Positions 1 to 5,611 of a DNA stretch of 6,302 nt are shown one piece after another. A program made the translations under genes and the position numbers. Each line of letters opens with the position of its first letter. Position 1 is the stretch's first letter. Source of the stretch: Acidimicrobiia bacterium (GTDB lineage Bacteria; Actinomycetota; Acidimicrobiia; Acidimicrobiales; Ilumatobacteraceae); assembly GCA_030425785.1 (NCBI GenBank), contig JAUHYJ010000225.1:1-6302 (forward strand), written 5' to 3'. A model generated the notes under the pieces. It had not been told where the DNA came from and made no database searches. It was given only the letters and a program-made list of their open reading frames with translations.

Positions 1-563
1 TCGATGTTGCGCGCTTCGACGCGCTCGGCGTAGCGCACGACGGCGTCGGTGTCGAAGCACATCTGCGTGATCGCCCGGTCGGCTCCGGCGTCGACCTTCG
101 CGGCGAGCAGGTCGAGGTCGTGGTCGAGCGACGGCGACTGTGGGTGGACCTCGGGGTAGGCCGAGACCGTGACGTGACGCACACCGCGCGCTCGGGCGGC
201 CGCCACCAACTCGGCGGTCGAGCGGTAGCCCTCGTCGTGGGGCCGATACGGCGCACCGACGCCCTCGGACGGGTCGCCGCGCAGGGCGACGACGTGGTCG
301 ACCCCGAGCGCCCGGAAACGGTCGATGACCCCGTCGACGTCGGCGCGCGTCTGGCCGACGCACGTGAGGTGGGCCGCGACCGTCTGGCCGGTCGCCGCGA
401 CGGTCTCGATCGCGTCGAACGTGCGGTCCCGGTCGCCGCCCCCGGCGCCGTAGGTGACCGACACGTAGCGGGGCCGGTGCACGCCGAGGGACGTGACCGT
501 CGCGTGCAGCGCCGCTCGGTCGCCCTTCGGCGGGAACACCTCGAAGCTCAGGTGTCGGCTCAT
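1..563 (-). CDS. metF: 5,10-methylenetetrahydrofolate reductase (MetF), 5' part, cut by window edge
   Basis: MetF is a cytosolic FAD enzyme that reduces 5,10-methylene-THF to 5-methyl-THF, the methyl donor for methionine synthase. The 187 visible residues hold the N-terminal two thirds of the TIM barrel; the family is usually about 280-300 residues, so roughly 100 C-terminal residues lie outside the window. Landmarks in order are FEVFPPK (residues 7-13), VTYGAGG (36-42), AHLTCVG (64-70), ALRGDP (93-98), VSAYPEVHP (133-141) and AITQMCFD (164-171). E8, D97 and Q167 correspond to the E. coli MetF active-site residues Glu28, Asp120 and Gln183. The ATG overlaps the TGA of the upstream SahR-like gene in an ATGA arrangement, and a GGGAGG ribosome site lies 7 nt upstream. 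The two genes are therefore almost certainly co-transcribed and translationally coupled. Identity is very secure; nothing looks degenerate. Confidence 0.97.
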   Translation of the reverse strand, partial: MSRHLSFEVFPPKGDRAALHATVTSLGVHRPRYVSVTYGAGGGDRDRTFDAIETVAATGQTVAAHLTCVGQTRADVDGVIDRFRALGVDHVVALRGDPSEGVGAPYRPHDEGYRSTAELVAAARARGVRHVTVSAYPEVHPQSPSLDHDLDLLAAKVDAGADRAITQMCFDTDAVVRYAERVEARNI

Positions 564-1609
564 GGCGTGACCTCCCGGTCGTCGTGCTGGTCGTCGTGCT
601 GGTCGTCGTGCCGGTCGTCGTGCGGGGCGGGCTCGTGGACGGCGAGGCGCTCGCGACCGAGCCAGAGGGTGACGGTCAGCCGCTCGTCGTCGCCGTCGGC
701 CGGTGCCGCGATCTGGCGCGGTGCGCTCGGCGTCAGACCGCACTGCTGCATCCAGGTCGTGACGGTCTCCGGCCGGAACCCGAGGCGGCGGTGGGCGTGC
801 TCCGCCCGCAGGAACTCGAGGCCGTGCGGGGCGAAGTCGACGATCAGCAGGCGGCCGTTCGGCGCCAGGAAGCGGCTCGCCTCGCGGATCGCGCGGGCCG
901 GGTCGTCGAGGAAGTGCAGGACCTGGTGGATGACGATCACGTCGAACGTCTCGCCCTCGACCGGCAGCCGGTACACGTCACCCTGGCGGAAGTCGACCTG
1001 GCGCAGCTCGGCGCGCTCGATGTTGGCACGTGCGACCGCGAGCATCGAGTGGCTGGTGTCGACGCCGATCGCGCGGACCACGTCGTCACGGCCGCCGACG
1101 AGGAGCTGGAGCATGCGTCCGGTCCCGGTGCCGAGGTCGAGCACCGAGCGGTAGGGGCGGCTGCCGATCGTCTCGAGGATCGCCGCCTCGACGACGTCGT
1201 CGGGGGCGTGGAGCGAGCGTTCCTCGTCCCAGTGCTCGGCGATCGCGGCGAAGTACTCCTGCGCGGCGGCCGCGCGCCGGGCCCGCACGACGCCCAGCCG
1301 GTCGAGGTCGGCGGCGAGCACGGCGTCGTGCTCGTCGGTGACGGCCAGCAGGCCGTGGACGAGCTCGGCGAGTGGTCCGTCGTGGACCAGATCGAAGAAC
1401 GAGAAGGTGCCTTCGCGGTGCTTGTCGATCACGCCCGCGTCGGTGAGCAGCTTGAGGTGGCGGGAGATGCGTGGTTGGGACTGTCCGAGGATGTCGGTGA
1501 GGTCGCTGACGGTCAGTTCACCGTGGCGCAGGAGCGCCACGATGCGCAGTCGCGTCTCCTCGCCGACGGCGCGGAGCGCCTCGATCGAGCTCGCGAGGGG
1601 GAGATGCAT
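560..1609 (-). CDS. sahR: SahR-like regulator: ArsR-type HTH fused to SAM-methyltransferase-like domain
   Basis: A 349-residue two-domain protein. Residues about 7-90 form an ArsR-type winged helix with recognition helix QSQPRISRHLKLLTDAGV (43-60). It has no Cys-rich metal-sensor motif; the only cysteine is C290. Residues about 115-315 form a class I SAM-binding fold, with motif I VLDLGTGTG (156-164), the acidic strand-2 segment GVDTSHSML (182-190), DVIVIHQVLHF (223-233) and LLIVDFAPH (254-262). Known from the family: SahR of Proteobacteria has this architecture, represses SAM-cycle genes including metF, ahcY, metE/metH and metK, and is released by S-adenosylhomocysteine. Its overlap with metF strongly suggests the same role; the effector is inferred. 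A true methyltransferase activity is the alternative. The tail (330-345) is a repeat-encoded HDD-rich segment. The ATG at 1609 was chosen because the upstream extension of the frame would contain the promoter. It is probably autoregulated through the operator at 1619-1638. Confidence 0.85.
   Translation of the reverse strand: MHLPLASSIEALRAVGEETRLRIVALLRHGELTVSDLTDILGQSQPRISRHLKLLTDAGVIDKHREGTFSFFDLVHDGPLAELVHGLLAVTDEHDAVLAADLDRLGVVRARRAAAAQEYFAAIAEHWDEERSLHAPDDVVEAAILETIGSRPYRSVLDLGTGTGRMLQLLVGGRDDVVRAIGVDTSHSMLAVARANIERAELRQVDFRQGDVYRLPVEGETFDVIVIHQVLHFLDDPARAIREASRFLAPNGRLLIVDFAPHGLEFLRAEHAHRRLGFRPETVTTWMQQCGLTPSAPRQIAAPADGDDERLTVTLWLGRERLAVHEPAPHDDRHDDQHDDQHDDREVTP
571..576 (-). promoter_or_regulatory. 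metF ribosome binding site
   Basis: On the minus strand GGGAGG precedes the metF ATG by 7 nt. It lies inside the last codons of the SahR-like gene and, with the ATGA stop/start overlap, fixes the metF start. Confidence 0.8.
577..624. repeat. 12-bp tandem repeat, 4 copies
   Basis: Four head-to-tail copies of GGTCGTCGTGCT (plus-strand reading) occupy 577-588, 589-600, 601-612 and 613-624. The first two are identical, and the third and fourth differ only in the last base. Being a multiple of three, the unit encodes a repeated His-Asp-Asp-Gln/Arg tetrapeptide at the C-terminus of the SahR-like regulator. The array ends one base before the metF ribosome site. Confidence 0.95.
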
Positions 1610-1615
1610 TCCATG

Positions 1616-1644
1616 ACCATATAAAGATGTCCTTATGTTGTCAA
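1616..1644 (-). promoter_or_regulatory. Promoter of sahR-metF, probably giving a leaderless transcript
   Basis: Read on the minus strand, a perfect -35 TTGACA (1644-1639) is followed by a 17-bp spacer and a -10 TATGGT (1621-1616, 4 of 6 consensus). Only 6 nt (CATGGA) separate the -10 from the ATG at 1609, so the expected start of transcription falls on or next to the start codon. No usable Shine-Dalgarno precedes that ATG: AAGGA at 1634-1630 is about 20 nt away and inside the spacer. A leaderless mRNA is the simplest reading and is common in actinomycetes. Confidence 0.7.
1619..1638. promoter_or_regulatory. Probable SahR-type operator (imperfect 20-bp palindrome)
   Basis: The minus-strand sequence ACATAAGGACATCTTTATAT is an inverted repeat centred between 1628 and 1629, with 7 of 10 base pairs matching. 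The core half-sites are ATAAGGA and TCTTTAT. It is an AT-rich island in very GC-rich DNA and fills the spacer between the -35 and -10, also covering the first half of the -10. A repressor bound there would block RNA polymerase. ArsR-family dimers bind such palindromes. Binding by the adjacent SahR-like protein is inferred. Confidence 0.6.
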
Positions 1645-1693
1645 CATGCGGACAGGTCTGCATCGTGAGATCGGGCATGGGGCGCAACCGTCC

Positions 1694-1714
1694 GGCGTCG
1701 ATCGTCGCGACGCC
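1694..1714. terminator. GC hairpin, possible terminator of the dioxygenase gene
   Basis: GGCGTCG (1694-1700) and CGACGCC (1708-1714) form a perfect 7-bp stem with a 7-nt loop, about 67 bases past the dioxygenase stop on the minus strand. There is no T-run on either strand, so this is not a canonical intrinsic terminator. Hairpins without a U-tract are known as candidate terminators in high-GC actinomycetes. The rest of 1645-1780 shows no gene or other structure that I can support. Confidence 0.35.
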
Positions 1715-1780
1715 ATCATCCGTCGTCGGAAGGTGTGCGTCGGAGGGTGTGCTTCGGGTGCGCCGCGCTGTGCTGCCGTG

Positions 1781-2599
1781 TCAGTGACGGCGCGCGATCA
1801 CGGGGAATCGGTCGTCGTCGAGCGGGTCGCCCGGTGCGAGGCCCTCGGCCTCGAACGGCGGCGAGACCTGCCAGGGCCGCTCGGCCCACACGGCGTCGTC
1901 GCCGACCCATCGCAGGCTCACCGCCCGCCGGCGACGTTCGGTCGACGGGTTGCCCGGAGCATCGTGCACGGTCCGGTAGTGGAACACCACGATGTCGCCG
2001 GGCTCGGTCGCGAACGACACGGTGCGATGCCGGTCGGGGTCGCCCTCGATCAGCGCGTCGATGTCGGGCAGGAGCTCGTAGCGGTCGGACTCGGGTGCGT
2101 AGGGCACGTGGTCGACGAACCGGCGCGGGATGAACCAGCGGTCCCAGCGGTGCGATCCGGCCAGGAACCGCACCGCCGTGTCGGCCGGCACCGGGTCGAG
2201 CCCGATCCACATGCTGACGTTCTGGTCGCCGTCGACCGAGTAGTACGGCTGGTCGTGGTGCCACGGCGTCCGCTCGGCGGCACCCGGCTCCTTGACGAGC
2301 ACGTGCTCGTGGAAGAACCGGGCCGTCGTCGAGCCCATCAGCCGTGCAGCCACGTCGGCGAGGCCGCTCTCGAACACGACCGACTCGTACTCGGGCACCG
2401 ACCGCCAGGTCACGTAGTCGCTCCAGAAGCCGACCGATTCGTCCGGGGTCGTGTACCAGTGCGACCACGGGCTCGGCGAGATCCGGTTCCGTTCGACGCC
2501 CTGGCACAGTCGCTCGATCCACGTCTCGTCGAGCACGCCGCGCAGCACCGCCGCACCGTCGGCACGGAACCGTTCGACGACGTCGTCGGAGATCTCCAT
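1781..2599 (-). CDS. Phytanoyl-CoA dioxygenase (PhyH) family Fe(II)/2-oxoglutarate oxygenase
   Basis: A 272-residue cytosolic protein of the PhyH family, which couples decarboxylation of 2-oxoglutarate to hydroxylation of a small molecule or CoA ester. The substrate cannot be read from the sequence. The N-terminus follows the family pattern (VVERFRADGAAVLRGVLD, residues 7-24). The iron-binding HxD is H114-H115-D116 in TPWHHDQPYY. The distal histidine is H212 in RTVHDAPGNPS, and the Arg cluster 222-225 provides the candidate 2-oxoglutarate carboxylate ligand about 10 residues later. AGSHRWD (147-153) is the conserved GSH loop. All ligands are present, so it looks active. The start is uncertain: ATG 2599 gives the usual family N-terminus with a weak GAGAG ribosome site, whereas an in-frame GTG at 2632 would add 11 residues. 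It is divergent from the DUF429 gene and followed by the SahR-metF unit. No pathway is evident from the neighbours. Confidence 0.88.
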   Translation of the reverse strand: MEISDDVVERFRADGAAVLRGVLDETWIERLCQGVERNRISPSPWSHWYTTPDESVGFWSDYVTWRSVPEYESVVFESGLADVAARLMGSTTARFFHEHVLVKEPGAAERTPWHHDQPYYSVDGDQNVSMWIGLDPVPADTAVRFLAGSHRWDRWFIPRRFVDHVPYAPESDRYELLPDIDALIEGDPDRHRTVSFATEPGDIVVFHYRTVHDAPGNPSTERRRRAVSLRWVGDDAVWAERPWQVSPPFEAEGLAPGDPLDDDRFPVIARRH

Positions 2600-2655
2600 C
2601 CCGACACTCTCGCGCGCGAGCAGGCGCGTCACGGAGCGGGTCGGACCCCCTCCGT

Positions 2656-2661
2656 TACGCT
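2656..2661 (+). promoter_or_regulatory. -10 element of the DUF429 gene, leaderless arrangement
   Basis: TACGCT fits the actinobacterial TANNNT -10 pattern. It ends 7 nt before the GTG at 2669, so transcription would begin at or beside the start codon. No recognisable -35 lies 16-18 bp upstream, and there is no AGGAGG before the GTG. A short hexamer in GC-rich DNA is weak evidence; the position relative to the start codon is what supports it. Confidence 0.45.
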
Positions 2662-2668
2662 CGGTCGG

Positions 2669-3478
2669 GTGGGTACCGTCGTCGGGATCGACCTCGCTGC
2701 GTCACCGGCGACGACGGGTGTCGTCGTCCTGCGACCGGGCGACGAGCGCTGGGTGGCCGACGTGATCGAGGCGGCCGACGACGATGCGCTCGTCGAGATC
2801 GTGCGTGATGCGATCGTCGTCGGCGTGGACGCGCCACTCGGCTGGCCCGACGCCTTCGTCGAGGCCGTGACCGCACACCACGCAGGGCGCGGCTGGACGG
2901 CCGGTGCCGACCGCACCCCACTGCGCTACCGGGCGACCGACCTCGCGACCCGCGAGCTCGTCGGCGGGCGCCTCCCGCTGTCGGTGTCGACCGACCTGCT
3001 CGGCGTCGTCGGCCTGCGCACCGCGCTCCTGCAGCAGCGGTGGGCCGATGAGGTGTGGGGCGGCCCCGAACCGCGCGACGGCAGCGGTCGACTGGTCGAG
3101 ACGTATCCGGCGGCGGCGTTCGCCGCGTGGGGCATCGACTGCGTCGGGTACAAGCACCGTTCCCGGGTCGACGCCGCCCGCGAGGTCCGCGCACGGATCG
3201 CCGACGAGCTTCGGATCTCCTGCCGGGCGTGGCTCGACGTCGACGCGATCGGCGCGCGTGCCGTCGAGAGCGATCATGTCCTCGACGCACTGGTGTGCGC
3301 GCTCGTCGCCGTCGCCGCCCGCAGCGGTGCGACCCACCGACCGCCGGGGGCCCAGGACGCACTCGCCCGGCACGAGGGCTGGATCCACGTCCCCAGGGGG
3401 ACGCTCACCGATCTCGGGGCGCCGGACGGTCAGCGCCGTTCGATCCCCTCGGGCCCGGTCCAGTCGAGCGCCGGCTGA
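2669..3478 (+). CDS. DUF429 family protein (predicted RNase H-fold nuclease)
   Basis: A 269-residue protein of the DUF429 family (PF04250), which is predicted to adopt an RNase H-like fold and act as a nuclease; its biological role is unknown. Visible family motifs are VVGIDLAAS at the N-terminus (D8), VGVDAPLGWP (residues 51-60, D54), ETYPAAAFAAWG (144-155, E144) and the C-terminal DHVLDALVCALVA (202-214, D206). These acidic residues sit at the end of strand 1, at a central strand, in the conserved ETYP motif and in the last helix, as expected for an RNase H-type metal site; the catalytic assignment is inference. The GTG at 2669 places the first strand at residue 4, as in the family, and sits just after a TANNNT -10. 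The frame is open much further upstream, but that part is antisense to the dioxygenase. The last 49 bp overlap the convergent c-di-GMP gene. Confidence 0.85.
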   Translation: MGTVVGIDLAASPATTGVVVLRPGDERWVADVIEAADDDALVEIVRDAIVVGVDAPLGWPDAFVEAVTAHHAGRGWTAGADRTPLRYRATDLATRELVGGRLPLSVSTDLLGVVGLRTALLQQRWADEVWGGPEPRDGSGRLVETYPAAAFAAWGIDCVGYKHRSRVDAAREVRARIADELRISCRAWLDVDAIGARAVESDHVLDALVCALVAVAARSGATHRPPGAQDALARHEGWIHVPRGTLTDLGAPDGQRRSIPSGPVQSSAG

Positions 3479-5409
3479 AAGGGCCGCCGCTCGTCGCAAC
3501 GCAGGCGCTCGAGCAGTGCTCCCGCCGAGCGCAGCCCGGGCCGCAGGTCGGCCGGCGCGACCGGCTTCGAGTACAGGTACCCCTGGTGCAGCCGGGCACG
3601 CTCGGGTGCGAGCAGTTCGTATTCCTCGTCGGTCTCGATGCCCTCGACGACGATCTCGACGTCGAGCGCGTCGATCAGCTGGATGATCGACTGGAGGTAG
3701 CGCATCCGGCGCGGCGAGCGCGCAATGTCGCGTACGAACGAGCGGTCGATCTTCACGATGTCGACCTCGAGACGTTCGAGCTGGCCGAGCGACGAGTGGC
3801 CGGTGCCGAAGTCGTCGATCGCGATCCGCACGCCGAGCCGTCGCAGCATCGCGAGGTCGGCCAGCAACGTGGCGTCGGCCTCGATCGCCGACGACTCGGT
3901 GATCTCGATGATCAGCCGATGCGCCTCGAAGCCGGTCGACTCGAGCGCGTCGACCACGCGATCGATCAGCCGCTCGCCGCTCGGCGGCGTGCTCGCGGTG
4001 ACGTTGACCGACAACGACAGCGGCATGCCATCGACCGGGTCGGTCATCTGCTTCACGGTCGCACACGCGGCGTGGAGCATCCGTCGATCGAGCCGGTGGA
4101 TGAGCCCGGCGCGCTCGGCTGCCTCGACGACCTGGTCGGCCGGGACGAGGCCCAGCGACGGAGTACGGAATCGGACGAGTGCCTCCACGGCGTAGGTCGA
4201 ACCGGTCTCGACGTTCACGATCGGCTGCAGGTGGAAATCCGGGGCCGACGTGCTCAGCCGGGAGCGGAGCTGGCTCTCGATCTCGGCGGCACGAGCCGCC
4301 ACGTGCACCATCGACGGGTGGAAGCCGATGACCCGCCCGCCGGTCCGCTTGCCGGTGTGCATCGCGATGTCGGCTTCGCGCACCACGTCGTGCGCCTGGA
4401 CGTCGCAGTGGGGCTGCACGACGGTGAAGCCGATCGACAGCGTCGACAGGTAGGTGCCGCCCGCGAACTCGATCGTGCGCCGACCGGCGACGGCGAGCCG
4501 TTCGCCCAGGCGGTGTGCCTCGTCCCAGTCGATCGCCGGCACGAAGAGGACGAACTCGTCGCCGCCGATGCGACCCCAGTGGTCGGGGTGGGGGTGCGAG
4601 CGGAGGAGCTTCGTCGCCGTCGCCGCGATGATCTCGTCGCCGGCAACGTGGCCGAGCGCGTGGTTGATGTGACGGAAGCCGTCGAGGTCGAGGAACAGCA
4701 CGGCGACGGTCTCACCCCGCAGCGCCGCGAGATCGATCGCCTGCTGGAGGCGAGCGAGCACGAGCGGGCGCCCCGACATCGACGTCAGCGGATCGGTGAG
4801 TGCGGTCTGGATCCGGCGGTTCTTCGCGCGCTCACCTTCGAGGATGCGGTGCAACTCGTCCTCGCGTCCGACGTCTCGGAAGCTCGCGACGACCCCTCCG
4901 ACCCCGTCGGTCGTCACGTGGTCGGTGAACGAGACCTCGGCGTGCATGAGCCCGGTCGGCAGCGTCAAGCGCAGCCGCGCCTGTGCCCGCCCGTCGACCC
5001 GCGCACGATCGAGGGCCGCGAGCGCGGCCGTCGTGTCGTCGGGATGCACGAGCCGGGCGACGTCCATGGCGCCGTCGACCACCCCGCACATCCGCCGGGC
5101 GCGGAGGTTCGCGTAGGTGATCCGCATGTCGGCGGCGATGACGACGATGGCATCGTCGACGCTGTCGAGCAGGTGGGCGACGGCCGGTGGGGTGAGCAGC
5201 GGCCGGCCGGTCGACGGCTGGTGCGAGCCGGCGGCGGGTGCGGTCGTGACGCTCGACATCGGTGTGCGCGACATCGGTGTGCGCGACATCGGTGTGCGCG
5301 ACATCGGTGTGCTGGACGTCGGTGTGCCGGCCACACGTGTGCTGTCGGTGCCTGATCGGATGCTGTGAGTGGCGGCCGGTGCCCAACGCGCCGTTGCTCG
5401 TGCTGTCAT
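3430..5409 (-). CDS. PAS-GGDEF-EAL cyclic-di-GMP diguanylate cyclase/phosphodiesterase
   Basis: From the ATG at 5409 this is 659 residues, with no membrane segment, so a cytosolic regulator of c-di-GMP. Order: low-complexity N-terminus (1-70) with four TPMSR/S repeats; PAS domain (about 75-187, with the VHPDD motif); GGDEF domain (about 203-367) starting at LTDPLTSM, with FLDLDGF and an intact GGDEF signature (282-286); EAL domain (about 383-624). EAL residues appear complete: EALVRF (409-414), N469 in SVNVT, EITE (502-505), DDFGTG (532-537), KIDRSFV (553-559), VVEGIET with E589, and QGYLYSKP (Q609). Both activities look possible. The inhibitory I-site RxxD before GGDEF reads PHPD, so its Arg is missing. 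The start is uncertain: codons before about 5260 are much less G/C-ended than the rest, and in-frame ATGs also occur at 5304, 5289, 5274 and 5259 inside a 15-bp repeat. The last one would still keep the whole PAS domain. No candidate has a clear ribosome site. Confidence 0.9.
   Translation of the reverse strand: MTARATARWAPAATHSIRSGTDSTRVAGTPTSSTPMSRTPMSRTPMSRTPMSSVTTAPAAGSHQPSTGRPLLTPPAVAHLLDSVDDAIVVIAADMRITYANLRARRMCGVVDGAMDVARLVHPDDTTAALAALDRARVDGRAQARLRLTLPTGLMHAEVSFTDHVTTDGVGGVVASFRDVGREDELHRILEGERAKNRRIQTALTDPLTSMSGRPLVLARLQQAIDLAALRGETVAVLFLDLDGFRHINHALGHVAGDEIIAATATKLLRSHPHPDHWGRIGGDEFVLFVPAIDWDEAHRLGERLAVAGRRTIEFAGGTYLSTLSIGFTVVQPHCDVQAHDVVREADIAMHTGKRTGGRVIGFHPSMVHVAARAAEIESQLRSRLSTSAPDFHLQPIVNVETGSTYAVEALVRFRTPSLGLVPADQVVEAAERAGLIHRLDRRMLHAACATVKQMTDPVDGMPLSLSVNVTASTPPSGERLIDRVVDALESTGFEAHRLIIEITESSAIEADATLLADLAMLRRLGVRIAIDDFGTGHSSLGQLERLEVDIVKIDRSFVRDIARSPRRMRYLQSIIQLIDALDVEIVVEGIETDEEYELLAPERARLHQGYLYSKPVAPADLRPGLRSAGALLERLRCDERRPFQPALDWTGPEGIERR
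5255..5329. repeat. 15-bp tandem repeat, 5 copies (3 identical)
   Basis: The unit is GACATCGGTGTGCGC on the plus strand. Copies at 5255-5269, 5270-5284 and 5285-5299 are identical. The copy at 5300-5314 has two changes and that at 5315-5329 three, and similarity fades beyond. Five codons long, it encodes Thr-Pro-Met-Ser-Arg on the minus strand and so preserves the frame of the GGDEF-EAL gene. The first four copies each supply an in-frame ATG. It is too short and spacer-free for CRISPR. Confidence 0.95.
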
Positions 5410-5473
5410 GAGGTGGTCCGATGTTCGAGGTGTGTGTGGTCGTGTCCGAACTGCTGCCGTTCGAACTGTCAAG

Positions 5474-5502
5474 AAACTACCAATTCGTCAAGCTTGAGTC
5501 AA
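5474..5502 (-). promoter_or_regulatory. Probable promoter of the GGDEF-EAL gene
   Basis: On the minus strand -35 TTGACT (5502-5497), a 17-bp spacer and -10 TAGTTT (5479-5474, TANNNT) are correctly spaced, in a locally AT-rich stretch. Transcription would start near 5467, leaving a leader of about 58 nt to the ATG at 5409 or about 208 nt to the ATG at 5259. The -35 lies within a TTGA/TCAA palindrome, so regulation at this point is plausible. Confidence 0.55.
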
Positions 5503-5523
5503 CTCCTTCTGCGTCAAGTTGAC
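5487..5523. promoter_or_regulatory. Cluster of TTGA/TCAA inverted repeats (operator-like)
   Basis: Three palindromes lie in 37 bp: TCAAGCTTGA (5488-5497, perfect), TTGAGTCAA (5494-5502, perfect around a central G, overlapping the first) and GTCAAGTTGAC (5513-5523, perfect around a central G). The last two centres are 20 bp apart, about two helical turns. The first two overlap the -35 and spacer of the predicted GGDEF-EAL promoter, and the third lies just upstream. The regulator is unknown. Confidence 0.5.
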
Positions 5524-5594
5524 CACGCTTTGTGATAACGTCGCAATACGACGGCGAACGCGTGAAGCTGGCGAGCGGGCGAGCACGCCTCGAC

Positions 5595-5611
5595 GAGCCC
5601 CGGACGGGCTC
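5595..5611 (-). terminator. Hairpin at the end of the CoA-binding gene, possible terminator
   Basis: On the minus strand GAGCCC-GTCCG-GGGCTC forms a 6-bp GC-rich stem with a 5-nt loop, starting within the TGA stop of the CoA-binding protein gene. No U-tract follows, so termination is only suggested by position between this gene and the next minus-strand promoter. Confidence 0.4.

Noticed and set aside
584..1624. 346-codon plus-strand ORF antisense to the SahR-like gene
   Set aside because: The opposite strand encodes clear HTH and SAM-binding motifs; the plus-strand product has none.
1610..1687. N-terminal extension of the SahR-like protein to a start at 1687
   Set aside because: The extension would translate through the -35, the operator and the -10, and adds residues not expected before the ArsR domain.
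2600..2632. GTG at 2632 as the dioxygenase start
   Set aside because: It is possible, but the ATG at 2599 gives the standard PhyH N-terminus; GGAGG at 2653-2649 is too far from the GTG (about 16 nt) to support it well.
1646..2668. Upstream extension of the DUF429 frame to 1646
   Set aside because: This part is antisense to the dioxygenase and has no family similarity. The conserved DUF429 first strand begins right after the GTG at 2669.
5255..5329. CRISPR-like array
   Set aside because: The 15-bp units abut directly with no spacers, decay toward one side, and keep the reading frame of a coding gene.
3055..5355. 766-codon plus-strand ORF antisense to the GGDEF-EAL gene
   Set aside because: It is a shadow caused by high GC and strong codon bias. 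The minus-strand frame has unmistakable PAS, GGDEF and EAL motifs, while the plus-strand translation is Arg/Asp/Val-rich with no recognisable domain.
5410..5472. TTG start at 5472 for the GGDEF-EAL gene
   Set aside because: It lies within the predicted -10 to +1 region, is a rare start codon with no ribosome site, and its codons lack the strong G/C third-position bias of the gene.
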